Of a DNA stretch of 64,000 bases, positions 32,747 through 40,111 are shown piece after piece (the stretch's first letter is position 1; each line of letters opens with the position of its first letter). The stretch comes from RGIG5579 sp045597125 (GTDB lineage: Bacteria; Bacillota; Clostridia; Oscillospirales; SIG627). The notes below the pieces were generated by a model. The model did no database searches. It was given only the letters and a program-made list of their open reading frames with translations, and was not told where the DNA came from. Where the stretch lies: assembly GCA_045597125.1 (NCBI GenBank), contig JAZODR010000052.1, positions 1 through 64,000 of the forward strand. The letters run 5' to 3'. Both the position numbers and the translations under genes were made by a program.

Positions 32747-34006
32747 TTATTTTGCAAGAAGAATATCAAAATTCTCCAGATTAGCACACAGATCCTTCAG
32801 AAATTTTGCAGCGGGAGCACCATCCAGCGCTCTGTGATCGAATGTAAGCGAAAGACCCATAGCGGGGTAAGTAACATCGCCTGCGGGAGTCTTCTTCACA
32901 CGATTTACAATCGTGCACACACCGAGAATACCGGTCTGAGGAGGATTGATGACGGGAGTAAAGTTTTCAATACCAAGAGAACCAAGGTTCGTCACAGTAA
33001 AGCTTGCTCCGGAAAGTTTATCGGGGCTAATTTTTCCGCCCTGAGCTTCAGAGATAAGAACTTTGGACTGTGTTGCCAACTGGTTCAGCGACAAGGTTTC
33101 TGCCAAAGGCAGAGTGGGAACGAGAAGTCCCCTTTCGGTATCAACAGCAATACCAAGATTTACATGCTTAAAGAATCTCATCTTATCGTCTAGATAATGA
33201 GCATTCAAATCCTTATGAGCGGGAAGTGTCTTGGCAACGGCATAGAGAACAATGTCGTTGAGGGTGATATTGGTCAGACCCATTGCTTCGGCACCGGATT
33301 TCAAAGAAGCGCGGAATGCCATAATCTTAGTAGCATCAAATGAAGCATTTAATGTAAGCTGAGCAGAGTTAGAAAGAGAAGCATGCATAGACTTTGCAAT
33401 TACCTTTCTTACATTGGAAAGTTTTACTTCTTCAAACTCGCTAGCATCAACAGAAACACAAACTTCTGCATTAGAAGCGGTTTCAGTGGAAGCCACACCT
33501 TTCAGCAAGCCCTGATCCAAGGCGAACTGCACATCTCTTTCAATAATTCTTCCCTCGGGACCGGTAGGTACAACCTTGGAAAGATCCACATCGGTCTTAT
33601 CCGCAAGCATTCTTGCTCTGGGGGAAATCTTTTCACCGCCCGCTTCAGCAGATGCGGTTGCAACAGCCACAGGAGCAGCAGGTGCAACTTTGTCAGCAGA
33701 TACAGCGGGAGCAGCCTCAGCAACAGGAGCTGCATCATCCTTAGGAGCAAACTGAGAAAAATCTTCTCCCTCGTTACCAATTACACATACATTTTCAAGA
33801 CAAGGAACATCCTCGCCCTCTTCCTTAAAAATCGCAAGAAGAGTACCTTCTACCTGTGCTTCTTCATCAAAGGAAGATTTATCGGTTTCGTAGGAAAAAA
33901 GAATGTCACCAATATTTACCTTATCTCCTACTTTTTTGCTCCAGGACGTGATAACGCAGCTTTCTACGCTCTGGCCCTGACGCGGCATGATAATTGCTGT
34001 TGCCAT
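32747..34006 (-). CDS. dihydrolipoamide acyltransferase (E2)
   Basis: A 419-aa core subunit. One lipoyl domain (residues 1-~80, lipoyl Lys in YETDKSSFDE) leads into an Ala/Pro linker, then a peripheral-subunit-binding domain (ISPRARMLADKTDVDL, about 128-165). The C-terminal CoA-acyltransferase domain carries the catalytic FDHRALDGAPAAKFL. It takes the acyl group from E1 and makes acyl-CoA. It needs lipoate attachment, whose genes are not in this window. Preceded by GGAGGTG and 28 nt after the regulator. Confidence 0.94.
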   Translation of the reverse strand: MATAIIMPRQGQSVESCVITSWSKKVGDKVNIGDILFSYETDKSSFDEEAQVEGTLLAIFKEEGEDVPCLENVCVIGNEGEDFSQFAPKDDAAPVAEAAPAVSADKVAPAAPVAVATASAEAGGEKISPRARMLADKTDVDLSKVVPTGPEGRIIERDVQFALDQGLLKGVASTETASNAEVCVSVDASEFEEVKLSNVRKVIAKSMHASLSNSAQLTLNASFDATKIMAFRASLKSGAEAMGLTNITLNDIVLYAVAKTLPAHKDLNAHYLDDKMRFFKHVNLGIAVDTERGLLVPTLPLAETLSLNQLATQSKVLISEAQGGKISPDKLSGASFTVTNLGSLGIENFTPVINPPQTGILGVCTIVNRVKKTPAGDVTYPAMGLSLTFDHRALDGAPAAKFLKDLCANLENFDILLAK

Positions 34007-34034
34007 AACAACACCTCCAAAAAAATAATCAAAT

Positions 34035-34802
34035 TTATTCGGCTACGATTACTTGAATCCCATGCAATTTGCACGCTTCAACAAGATCAGGAGCAAGAGG
34101 TTTATCCGTTACAATTTTGCTGACATATTCCAATCCGCAAAACGTATACGGCAAACTCTTGTCGATCTTGGAAGAATGGATCAACATAATAACGCAACCC
34201 GCTTTTTTAACAATGGCACTTTTGAGTTCACTCTCGTTATAATTACCACTGGTAAAGCCATTTTTCAAGGAAAAGCCGGACGGAGAAATAAAAGCAACGT
34301 CAATATTTACCTTGTTAATATACTCTACCGCCTGCATTCCGGATAAAGAAAGGTTATCTCTGCTAAGAAGACCTCCAACCAGATTCACCATAATGTTTTC
34401 TTGCTTGACCAGTTCCAAAGCGAAATTGGGATCGGTGGTATTCACGCTCAATCTGGTCTTCGGCATTAAAGGGGCCATTTGCATTATGGTAGAACCCGAA
34501 TCAAAGAAAATACTTCTTCCGGTTTCAATAAATTGGGAAGCAGCGCTTGCGATTTTATGCTTTGATACAGTATTCTCACCGCTTCTGGTAGTAATACTCT
34601 CCTCCATAGAGGTAGTAATAAAACGCATTGCTCGAGCACCGCCGCGAACTTTGATAACGTCTCCTTGACGTTCAAAAAACTCAATATCTCTTCTCAGAGT
34701 CATACTGGACACTTCCGGAAAGCGCTCTTCTAATTCTTTTAAGGAAGTAAAAGGCTTCGAAATCAAGATCTCCCTAACAAGAACTTTTCTCGGATAATTC
34801 AT
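34035..34802 (-). CDS. DeoR/GlpR family transcriptional regulator
   Basis: A 255-aa repressor-type protein. The N-terminal winged helix-turn-helix (TSLKELEERFPEVSSMTLRR) is followed by a sugar-phosphate-isomerase-like effector domain (FFDSGSTIMQMAP; NLVGGLLSRDNLSLSG). Such proteins usually sense phosphorylated metabolites. It is the first gene of the dehydrogenase operon, so it probably controls its own promoter at 34853-34881. The effector is unknown. Confidence 0.9.
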   Translation of the reverse strand: MNYPRKVLVREILISKPFTSLKELEERFPEVSSMTLRRDIEFFERQGDVIKVRGGARAMRFITTSMEESITTRSGENTVSKHKIASAASQFIETGRSIFFDSGSTIMQMAPLMPKTRLSVNTTDPNFALELVKQENIMVNLVGGLLSRDNLSLSGMQAVEYINKVNIDVAFISPSGFSLKNGFTSGNYNESELKSAIVKKAGCVIMLIHSSKIDKSLPYTFCGLEYVSKIVTDKPLAPDLVEACKLHGIQVIVAE

Positions 34803-34852
34803 CTTGCTTCCTTTCTATTCAAAAAAATGTTAAAATTGACATCTCTTGTTAT

Positions 34853-34881
34853 AATATAACACTTCTACGAAATTTTGTCAA
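34853..34881 (-). promoter_or_regulatory. sigma-A promoter of the deoR-E2-E3-E1 operon, with palindrome
   Basis: Minus strand: TTGACA (34876-34881), 17 bp, TATATT (34853-34858). The -10 lies inside the palindrome GTTATAATATAAC (34848-34860), a possible operator for the DeoR protein. Confidence 0.7.
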
Positions 34882-34948
34882 TGAAAAAAGATGAATGTTT
34901 TCCATCAATTTTTTGCATACCCAATATAAATTTTCAAATAATATTTAT

Positions 34949-34963
34949 GTCGGTTTAACCGAC
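34949..34963. promoter_or_regulatory. inverted repeat, possible operator
   Basis: GTCGGTT-T-AACCGAC, two perfect 7-nt arms, stands 25 bp upstream of the first CotF-like ATG. It has no T-run, so it is not a terminator. The GC-rich arms stand out in AT-rich DNA. Confidence 0.45.
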
Positions 34964-34988
34964 AAAACCACTTGGAAAGGAAACGAAA

Positions 34989-35174
34989 ATGGTAAACCTT
35001 ACGACAAAAGAACTTTCCACAATTGAGGATAGTTTAAAGTGCGAAGAAAACTTGATTTGCAAGTGCAAAATGTATGCTGCTCAAACGCAGGATGCCGAAC
35101 TAAAAAACAAATTTGAAGAAGTTGCACAGAAGCATATACAGCATTATCACAAGCTGTGTTCCCTTTTGAGCTGA
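34989..35174 (+). CDS. CotF-like spore coat protein, short form
   Basis: A 61-aa helical protein (VNLTTKELSTIEDSLKCEEN, then KCKMYAAQTQDAELKNKFEE) resembling the small partner of CotF-type coat proteins in Clostridia, which have a ferritin-like helical fold. Cys at 18, 24, 26 and 57 could cross-link. Ribosome site GGAAAGGA. It is 11 nt upstream of a second CotF-like gene. Expression is probably sporulation-specific; I saw no clear sigma-A promoter. Confidence 0.75.
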   Translation: MVNLTTKELSTIEDSLKCEENLICKCKMYAAQTQDAELKNKFEEVAQKHIQHYHKLCSLLS

Positions 35175-35185
35175 AGGAGGCCTAA

Positions 35186-35449
35186 ATGAACCCCAATTGT
35201 TTTGATGATCGCGCAATGATCAACGATGCCCTTTCCTCACAAAAGTTTATCAGTGATGGCTATAACACCGGTGCAAACGAAGCCGCTGCACCAACCGTGA
35301 AAAGCACTTTGATGTCACTTCTTGAAGACGAACACACCATCCAGCATGATTTGTTCGTTCAAATGCAAAAGCGCGGCTGGTATCAAACAGAAGCAGCACC
35401 CCAACAGAAAATTGACGAGACAAAGTCAAAATTCTCTACCTGCTGCTAA
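35186..35449 (+). CDS. spore coat protein, CotF family
   Basis: An 87-aa protein with DRAMINDALSSQKFISDGYN and the C-terminal DLFVQMQKRGWYQTEAAP, typical of COG5577 (CotF). It ends in two Cys residues. Strong ribosome site AAGGAGG. Together with the preceding gene it forms a two-gene coat unit closed by a strong terminator. Confidence 0.85.
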   Translation: MNPNCFDDRAMINDALSSQKFISDGYNTGANEAAAPTVKSTLMSLLEDEHTIQHDLFVQMQKRGWYQTEAAPQQKIDETKSKFSTCC

Positions 35450-35452
35450 TAA

Positions 35453-35485
35453 AAAATGGCACGATAATTATCGTGCCATTTTTTT
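35453..35485. terminator. bidirectional intrinsic terminator
   Basis: A 14-bp stem (AAATGGCACGATAA / TTATCGTGCCATTT) with T-runs, between the coat genes and the convergent TPR-like gene. Confidence 0.85.
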
Positions 35486-36224
35486 AATAAAAGCGAATAT
35501 GCGGATTCATTTCTTCAGGGGTTTTCCAATCAATACCGAAATCTTCTTTCAATACCTCTTTTTTTGTATGCCAATACAAAACACAGTAAGGAATCCCCTC
35601 TAAATTCTTTTGTGAAAGAATCTTATCTGTTTTTTCTTCTACATCAAAGCGAATTTTCAAATACACCTCTGATGATTCAATGGGGTCAGTTAATATTTGT
35701 CCTTCAACCTCAGCAACCGAAGCATTTTTAATTTCATCAAGCCTTTTTATGCCAAATTTTTCTTGAGCAAAAGAAAGGTCAGTTAGAAGCTCTTTGCCAA
35801 AACGGGCTTGATAAAAAAATGCAGAAGACAAAGCTGCATTTGCTTTTTCCAAAGATTGGAAGTATCGAGCAGCTTCGGAATAACAGATAACCGCCTCGGG
35901 AAAATATGTACCGTATGCGTAGGCGTCGCCAAACGAATTATAAATTTCCGCCAAGGTCTGGCTATCCGCCATAAAATCTCTCAAAAAGCGCAGCGCACCA
36001 CGGGATGCTTCCAGGATTGGAAAAGCTTTCCAAGGCTTTTTCATTGCACTGCAAATTTGTGCGTATAAAATGACTCCTCCAACATAATCCGTTGCCGTAT
36101 TTACGGTAAGTTTCTCCATAAATTCTGACTTATAATGATCAATGAGCGTTTCACAGCAATAAAATGCAGCAAGATACTCTTCCCTGCCTAAAAGATCAAT
36201 TGCTTCTTCAACGAGATTTTTCAA
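35484..36224 (-). CDS. hypothetical helical (TPR-like) protein
   Basis: A 246-aa cytoplasmic protein. The first ~150 residues are alpha-helical with TPR-like spacing (YNSFGDAYAYGTYFPEAVIC, YSEAARYFQSLEKANAA). The rest is mixed and ends in YCVLYWHTKKEVLKEDFGID, which is Trp/Tyr rich. I do not recognise a named family. It overlaps the SDR gene by 4 nt, so the two are translationally coupled and may work together. Confidence 0.7.
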   Translation of the reverse strand: MKNLVEEAIDLLGREEYLAAFYCCETLIDHYKSEFMEKLTVNTATDYVGGVILYAQICSAMKKPWKAFPILEASRGALRFLRDFMADSQTLAEIYNSFGDAYAYGTYFPEAVICYSEAARYFQSLEKANAALSSAFFYQARFGKELLTDLSFAQEKFGIKRLDEIKNASVAEVEGQILTDPIESSEVYLKIRFDVEEKTDKILSQKNLEGIPYCVLYWHTKKEVLKEDFGIDWKTPEEMNPHIRFY

Positions 36225-36937
36225 CAGTACATCCCTCCGTTCATACCGATGATCTGACCGGTCAATGATGTTGATGAATGTTCTGAAAGATACAAAGCAA
36301 GTTTTGCAATTTCATCAGGAGAAGTAAAACAACCGGCAGGTATATCCTGAGCAATTGCCGCTTTTTCTTCATCGGAAAAAGAAGCCATCATAGCAGTATC
36401 CACAACTCCGGGTGAAATGCAGTTCACAACAATATTGCTGGGCGCAAGTTCTTTCGCGAGAGCTTTTGTAAAAGAAATCATAGCACCTTTTGCAGAAGAA
36501 TATAAAACCTCGCAAGAAGCGCCGGCTTCCCCCCAAACCGAGGCTATATTTATAATCACACCTGATTGCTTCGCAATCATATGGGAAAGCAGTCGTTGCG
36601 TTAAGAAAAAGGGACTCTGAAAATTGATTGCAAACAGACGCTGAAATTCTTCTTGCGTAACATCTTGAATTAAACCATAGTGGGCAATACCCGCATTGTT
36701 TATCAAGATATCAACAGGCCCTGCTTCAGAAACAATGCGATCAGCAAAATCGGAAACCTGAAGCGGATCCTCGAAATTGACACAATACTTGGAGGCACCC
36801 GTATGCTCGGCAAGAAAAGTAGATTCGGATGAAATATTATATGTAAATGAAACACGATAACCGGCAGCGGAAAAAGCCAAAACAAGAGCTTTCCCAATAC
36901 CCCCCGTTCCGCCGGTAATCAATACATGTTTAGGCAT
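36221..36937 (-). CDS. short-chain dehydrogenase/reductase (FabG-like)
   Basis: A 238-aa classical SDR. It has the NAD(P) loop TGGTGGIGKAL, NNAG, the catalytic Ser-Tyr-Lys set (NIASVWGEAG, then YSSAKGA) and SPGVVDT. The substrate is unknown; a 3-oxoacyl-ACP reductase or similar role is possible but no fab genes are near. The preferred start is ATG 36937, 7 nt after GGAG; it overlaps the DivIVA-like gene by 8 nt and the TPR-like gene by 4. Confidence 0.88.
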   Translation of the reverse strand: MPKHVLITGGTGGIGKALVLAFSAAGYRVSFTYNISSESTFLAEHTGASKYCVNFEDPLQVSDFADRIVSEAGPVDILINNAGIAHYGLIQDVTQEEFQRLFAINFQSPFFLTQRLLSHMIAKQSGVIINIASVWGEAGASCEVLYSSAKGAMISFTKALAKELAPSNIVVNCISPGVVDTAMMASFSDEEKAAIAQDIPAGCFTSPDEIAKLALYLSEHSSTSLTGQIIGMNGGMYC

Positions 36938-37496
36938 TCTCATTCTCCGGCGAAAGAACATTCTTCAACTTTTCGCAATGAGAAGAAAGAGATTCCAGCA
37001 GTTCTAAAAGTTCTGCGACAGATTGAGAGGAATTAAGTTCATTGGAAATGGCAACCTTTTCGGGGACTTCGCTTGCCACAACATTTTCCGGCTGATTAAA
37101 AATGCTGGAAAGAACACCGGAAAGCTGATCGAATTTTTCAGCCTTTTCCCGCAATTTTTCCGCATTTTCCACACGAATTTTCATCTCTGCAAATTTTAAA
37201 CTTGTCTCTTTTTCCTCATCTAAAATGATATTTGCACAATTCAATATTTTCATTTTGTCATCCAAAATCTCACTTACAAATGCAGATATGGATTTTAAAA
37301 GTTCTTGAGACTCATTGGCGGCATTTCTGAGAGTAACGAGCTCGGCACTGTCCCGCTCAAATTCGGTAGCCTGCTTTTCAATTATTTCATTAAGCTCTGC
37401 AACCTTTGTTTCATATTGTTTATTCTGTTTTGTAATAAAATTAAACACATCTTCTTTGCTAAATCCAAACATTGCGCTTCTGAAAATCGGTTTCAT
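36930..37496 (-). CDS. DivIVA-like coiled-coil protein
   Basis: A 188-aa protein beginning with a DivIVA-like segment (FGFSKEDVFNFITKQNKQYE) and a long coiled coil (residues ~25-70 and 85-125). A variable region and a final helix (AELLELLESLSSHCEKL) follow. It is a second DivIVA-type protein besides that at 22.3 kb, with a less complete N-terminal domain. The role is unknown, possibly polar or septal scaffolding. It is first gene of the DivIVA-SDR-TPR group. Confidence 0.75.
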   Translation of the reverse strand: MKPIFRSAMFGFSKEDVFNFITKQNKQYETKVAELNEIIEKQATEFERDSAELVTLRNAANESQELLKSISAFVSEILDDKMKILNCANIILDEEKETSLKFAEMKIRVENAEKLREKAEKFDQLSGVLSSIFNQPENVVASEVPEKVAISNELNSSQSVAELLELLESLSSHCEKLKNVLSPENENA

Positions 37497-37525
37497 ATCC
37501 TACTCCTAAAACAAGAATTTGACTT

Positions 37526-37554
37526 ATTATACCATAAAAAATGAAATTTGTTAA
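37526..37554 (-). promoter_or_regulatory. sigma-A promoter of the DivIVA-like/SDR/TPR unit
   Basis: Minus strand: TTAACA (37549-37554), 17 bp, TATAAT (37526-37531). The -35 overlaps the ruvX stop codon. Confidence 0.65.
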
Positions 37555-37961
37555 TCCTTCGCATCCAAATAACCTTGTAAAATCAACTGTGCTGAGAGTG
37601 CATCCACACAGTTTATATGACTGCGATTATCAAGACCTGTTTCAAAAAGAAGGGTATGCGCTTGTACTGTTGTATAGCGCTCATCCTCCGTCACAACAGG
37701 AACATCTACCATTTCCCGTAAAAAGGAAAGAAAAAACTCGGTTTTTTCACAACGTTCCCCACGAAAGCCTCCTGCTCGTTCAGGCATACCAACAACAATC
37801 TTTTCTGCTCCGCGTTCCTTCGCCAATGCCGCCGCCTTAATTGCCGCATCCTTGGCACCCTTAACTTGAACGGTGGCAACACTGACAGCCATCGTTTCGT
37901 CGCGATCACAAATCGCGGTTCCCATTCGTTTATCCCCAAAATCAATTCCGAGAATTACCAT
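37551..37961 (-). CDS. ruvX: Holliday junction resolvase-like protein RuvX/YqgF
   Basis: A 136-aa RNase H-fold nuclease family protein, needed for pre-16S rRNA processing and implicated in Holliday-junction resolution. Active-site Asp/Glu residues occur in GIDFGDKRMGTAICD and TEDERYTT, and DALSAQLILQGYLD is at the end. ATG 37961 follows GAGGTG; the GTG two codons upstream lies in the ribosome site. The usual partner alaS is not here. Confidence 0.92.
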   Translation of the reverse strand: MVILGIDFGDKRMGTAICDRDETMAVSVATVQVKGAKDAAIKAAALAKERGAEKIVVGMPERAGGFRGERCEKTEFFLSFLREMVDVPVVTEDERYTTVQAHTLLFETGLDNRSHINCVDALSAQLILQGYLDAKD

Positions 37962-37982
37962 AAACACCTCAATTTTTTTACT

Positions 37983-38011
37983 ATTTTAACACAATTCATT
38001 TTCAAATGCAA
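37983..38011 (-). promoter_or_regulatory. sigma-A promoter of ruvX
   Basis: Minus strand: TTGCAT (38006-38011), 17 bp, TAAAAT (37983-37988). Confidence 0.6.
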
Positions 38012-38034
38012 TAAAAGAAATGTGATTTTAGGGA

Positions 38035-38063
38035 TTGAATTTCTGAAAAAAATGGTTTATAAT
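38035..38063 (+). promoter_or_regulatory. sigma-A promoter of yajC
   Basis: TTGAAT (38035-38040), 17 bp, TATAAT (38058-38063), divergent from the ruvX promoter. Confidence 0.75.
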
Positions 38064-38092
38064 GAATCTATCAATTTTGAAAGAGGTAAATT

Positions 38093-38437
38093 ATGTTCAC
38101 ACCCTATCTTATAGCAGAAGCAACAAACGGTACCGGAAGTGGTGCTGCAGGAGGCGGCATCTCCACCATTATTATGCTGGTAGCCTTCATTGCCATCTTC
38201 TACTTTATGATCTATCGCCCTCAGAAGAAACAAGAAAAAGAAACCACTAAAATGAGAGACAACCTTCAGATCGGCGACGAGATTTCTACCAATGGCGGCA
38301 TTCTGGGAAGAGTCGTAAAAATTAAGGATGATATTGTTACCATTGAAACCGGTTCTGACAAAAACAAACTGAAGATTTTCAAATGGGCAGTCAGAGCAGT
38401 TGAGATCCCGGCAAATTCCGAAGAAGAAGATTCTTAA
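38093..38437 (+). CDS. yajC: preprotein translocase subunit YajC
   Basis: A 114-aa protein with one membrane helix (residues ~23-41), IYRPQKKQEKE after it and the conserved MRDNLQIGDEISTNGGILGR domain. YajC associates with SecDF and the Sec translocon. Ribosome site AAGAGG. A SecD-like gene lies 1.7 kb downstream, separated by a tRNA and an aminotransferase with their own promoters. The 38438-38498 stretch holds nothing but AT-rich spacer. Confidence 0.93.
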   Translation: MFTPYLIAEATNGTGSGAAGGGISTIIMLVAFIAIFYFMIYRPQKKQEKETTKMRDNLQIGDEISTNGGILGRVVKIKDDIVTIETGSDKNKLKIFKWAVRAVEIPANSEEEDS

Positions 38438-38498
38438 TTATAATTTCATCAGTTTCCGCTATATTTTTCGTTTTTTTGAAAAAATAATAAAAAAACAC

Positions 38499-38527
38499 TT
38501 GATTTTTCTAAAACTCTGTGTTAGAAT
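38499..38527 (+). promoter_or_regulatory. sigma-A promoter of tRNA-Ser
   Basis: TTGATT (38499-38504), 17 bp, TAGAAT (38522-38527). Predicted start is ~20 nt before the mature tRNA. Confidence 0.65.
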
Positions 38528-38554
38528 ATCACACGATCTGCGGAAGCTGAACTT

Positions 38555-38646
38555 GGAAAGATGGCTGAGCTGGTCTAAGGCGCACGACTGGAAATCGTGT
38601 AGTGGCTAATACCCACTCCAGGGTTCGAATCCCTGTCTTTCCGCCA
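38555..38646 (+). tRNA. tRNA-Ser (anticodon GGA)
   Basis: A class II tRNA of 92 nt with encoded CCA. The 7-bp acceptor stem pairs GGAAAGA with TCTTTCC; the anticodon loop CTGGAAA gives GGA (38590-38592), reading UCC/UCU. It has a long variable arm and the T-loop GGTTCGAATCC. It has its own promoter and terminator. Confidence 0.97.
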
Positions 38647-38647
38647 A

Positions 38648-38680
38648 AACTCCGATGCAAACGTATCGGAGTTTTTTTAT
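38648..38680 (+). terminator. intrinsic terminator of tRNA-Ser
   Basis: Stem AACTCCGAT / ATCGGAGTT followed by TTTTTT, starting two bases after CCA. Confidence 0.85.
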
Positions 38681-38697
38681 ATATTTTTTCTGAGGAC

Positions 38698-38726
38698 TTG
38701 AAATTTTGATCAAACAGTATTATAAT
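38698..38726 (+). promoter_or_regulatory. sigma-A promoter of the aminotransferase gene
   Basis: TTGAAA (38698-38703), 17 bp, TATAAT (38721-38726). Confidence 0.8.
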
Positions 38727-38763
38727 AATAAAGTTAATCGCAAGAAAGAAAGTGAGTACTTAG

Positions 38764-40044
38764 ATGAATTATTATTCTTCCACAAAAGAAAAGCTGCAAA
38801 ACGAATACAATAATCTCCTCGCACAATGGAATGAAATCAAGATGAAAAATTTGAATCTTGATATGTCGCGCGGAAAACCTGAAATCGGTCAGTTAAATCT
38901 TGCTCTTGATATTATGACAATCTTGAAGACACCGGAAGACTGTAAAAATGAGTCCGGTTTTGATGTTAGAAATTACGGTCTTCCCACGGGCATTCCTGAA
39001 TTGAAAAAAATCTTTGCAAAGATTTTGGGAGTGAAGGCTACGGAAATCTTTACTGGTGGTAATTCCTCTCTGAATATGATGTATAACATTATCGTTGACG
39101 CTATGGCAATCGGTTTTCCCGAATCAGAAAAACCTTGGGGAAAATATGAAAAAATTCGCTTTCTCTGCCCTGCGCCCGGTTATGACCGTCATTTTTCAAT
39201 TTGTGAGCATCTCGGAATTGAAATGATTACAATTCCAATGCTTTCTACCGGGCCCGATATGGATATGATTGAAAAGCTTGTTGCTGAGGACGAAACCATC
39301 AAAGGAGTCTGGTGTGTTCCCAAATACTCCAACCCCACAGGAATTACCTTCAGCGACGACACTGTACGCAGATTTGCTGCTCTTAAGCCCAAAGCAAAGG
39401 ACTTTAAAATATTCTGGGATAACGCATACCTCATCCACGACTTATATGATGAGCATGATGAGCTTCTGAACATTCATACTGAGGCTTTAAAATCTGGCAA
39501 CGAAGATATGATTTTCCAGTTCTTATCTACATCAAAGGTAACCCTTGCCGGTGGCGGTGTTTGCTTTATCGCGTCTTCCGAAAAGAATATATCCTGGCTT
39601 TCATCCATGTTGGCTCTTGAGGGACTTGGTTATGACAAAGTAAATCAGCTTCGTCACGTTAGATTCTTTAAGGATGAAAACGGTGTTTACGAAATTATGA
39701 AAAAACATGCCACGATTCTAAGACCAAAATTTGAAGCTGTATTAAAAACCTTTGCCGAGGAATTCGGCGATACCGGTTTCGCCTCATGGCATTCCCCTCG
39801 CGGCGGCTACTTTATCAGTTTGGATGTAATGCCGGGATGCGCGAAGAGAACCTGGGAACTTGCATCACAGATCGGTGTTACCTTGACCGGTGCCGGTGCA
39901 ACTTTCCCCTATAAAAAAGATCCCGAAGACAAAAACCTTCGCATCGCCCCCAGCAATGTTGAGCTCAATAACATTGTTGCCATCTCAAAATATGTTACAA
40001 TTTGCGCAAAACTAGCGGCATTAGAAAAGCTACTGATGCTTTAA
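38764..40044 (+). CDS. PLP-dependent aminotransferase, class I subgroup Ic (aspartate aminotransferase-like)
   Basis: A 426-aa fold-type I aminotransferase of the PF12897 group. N-terminal LDMSRGKPEIGQLNLAL, GLPTGIPELKKIFA, VPKYSNPTG, the Asp-x-x-Tyr pair in FWDNAYLIHDLY and the Schiff-base Lys in STSKVTLAGGG (about residue 259) are present. Members transfer amino groups between Asp/Ala-type amino acids and 2-oxoglutarate; the exact pair is not certain. Monocistronic with its own promoter. Confidence 0.9.
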   Translation: MNYYSSTKEKLQNEYNNLLAQWNEIKMKNLNLDMSRGKPEIGQLNLALDIMTILKTPEDCKNESGFDVRNYGLPTGIPELKKIFAKILGVKATEIFTGGNSSLNMMYNIIVDAMAIGFPESEKPWGKYEKIRFLCPAPGYDRHFSICEHLGIEMITIPMLSTGPDMDMIEKLVAEDETIKGVWCVPKYSNPTGITFSDDTVRRFAALKPKAKDFKIFWDNAYLIHDLYDEHDELLNIHTEALKSGNEDMIFQFLSTSKVTLAGGGVCFIASSEKNISWLSSMLALEGLGYDKVNQLRHVRFFKDENGVYEIMKKHATILRPKFEAVLKTFAEEFGDTGFASWHSPRGGYFISLDVMPGCAKRTWELASQIGVTLTGAGATFPYKKDPEDKNLRIAPSNVELNNIVAISKYVTICAKLAALEKLLML

Positions 40045-40046
40045 CC

Positions 40047-40075
40047 TTGACGAATTTTTGTTTTTCTTCTATAAT
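40047..40075 (+). promoter_or_regulatory. sigma-A promoter of the SecD-like gene
   Basis: TTGACG (40047-40052), 17 bp, TATAAT (40070-40075), starting three bases after the aminotransferase stop. Confidence 0.75.
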
Positions 40076-40111
40076 ATTTCCAATATCGTTAAATTTAGAA
40101 AGGTATATAAA

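Noticed and set aside
33383..34123. 246-aa plus-strand ORF
   Set aside because: Antisense to E2, which has lipoyl, binding and catalytic motifs.
34890..34948. Sporulation promoter (sigma-E, -K or -G) before the CotF-like genes
   Set aside because: GCATA and CATACCCAA occur but no matching partner hexamer at correct spacing was found.
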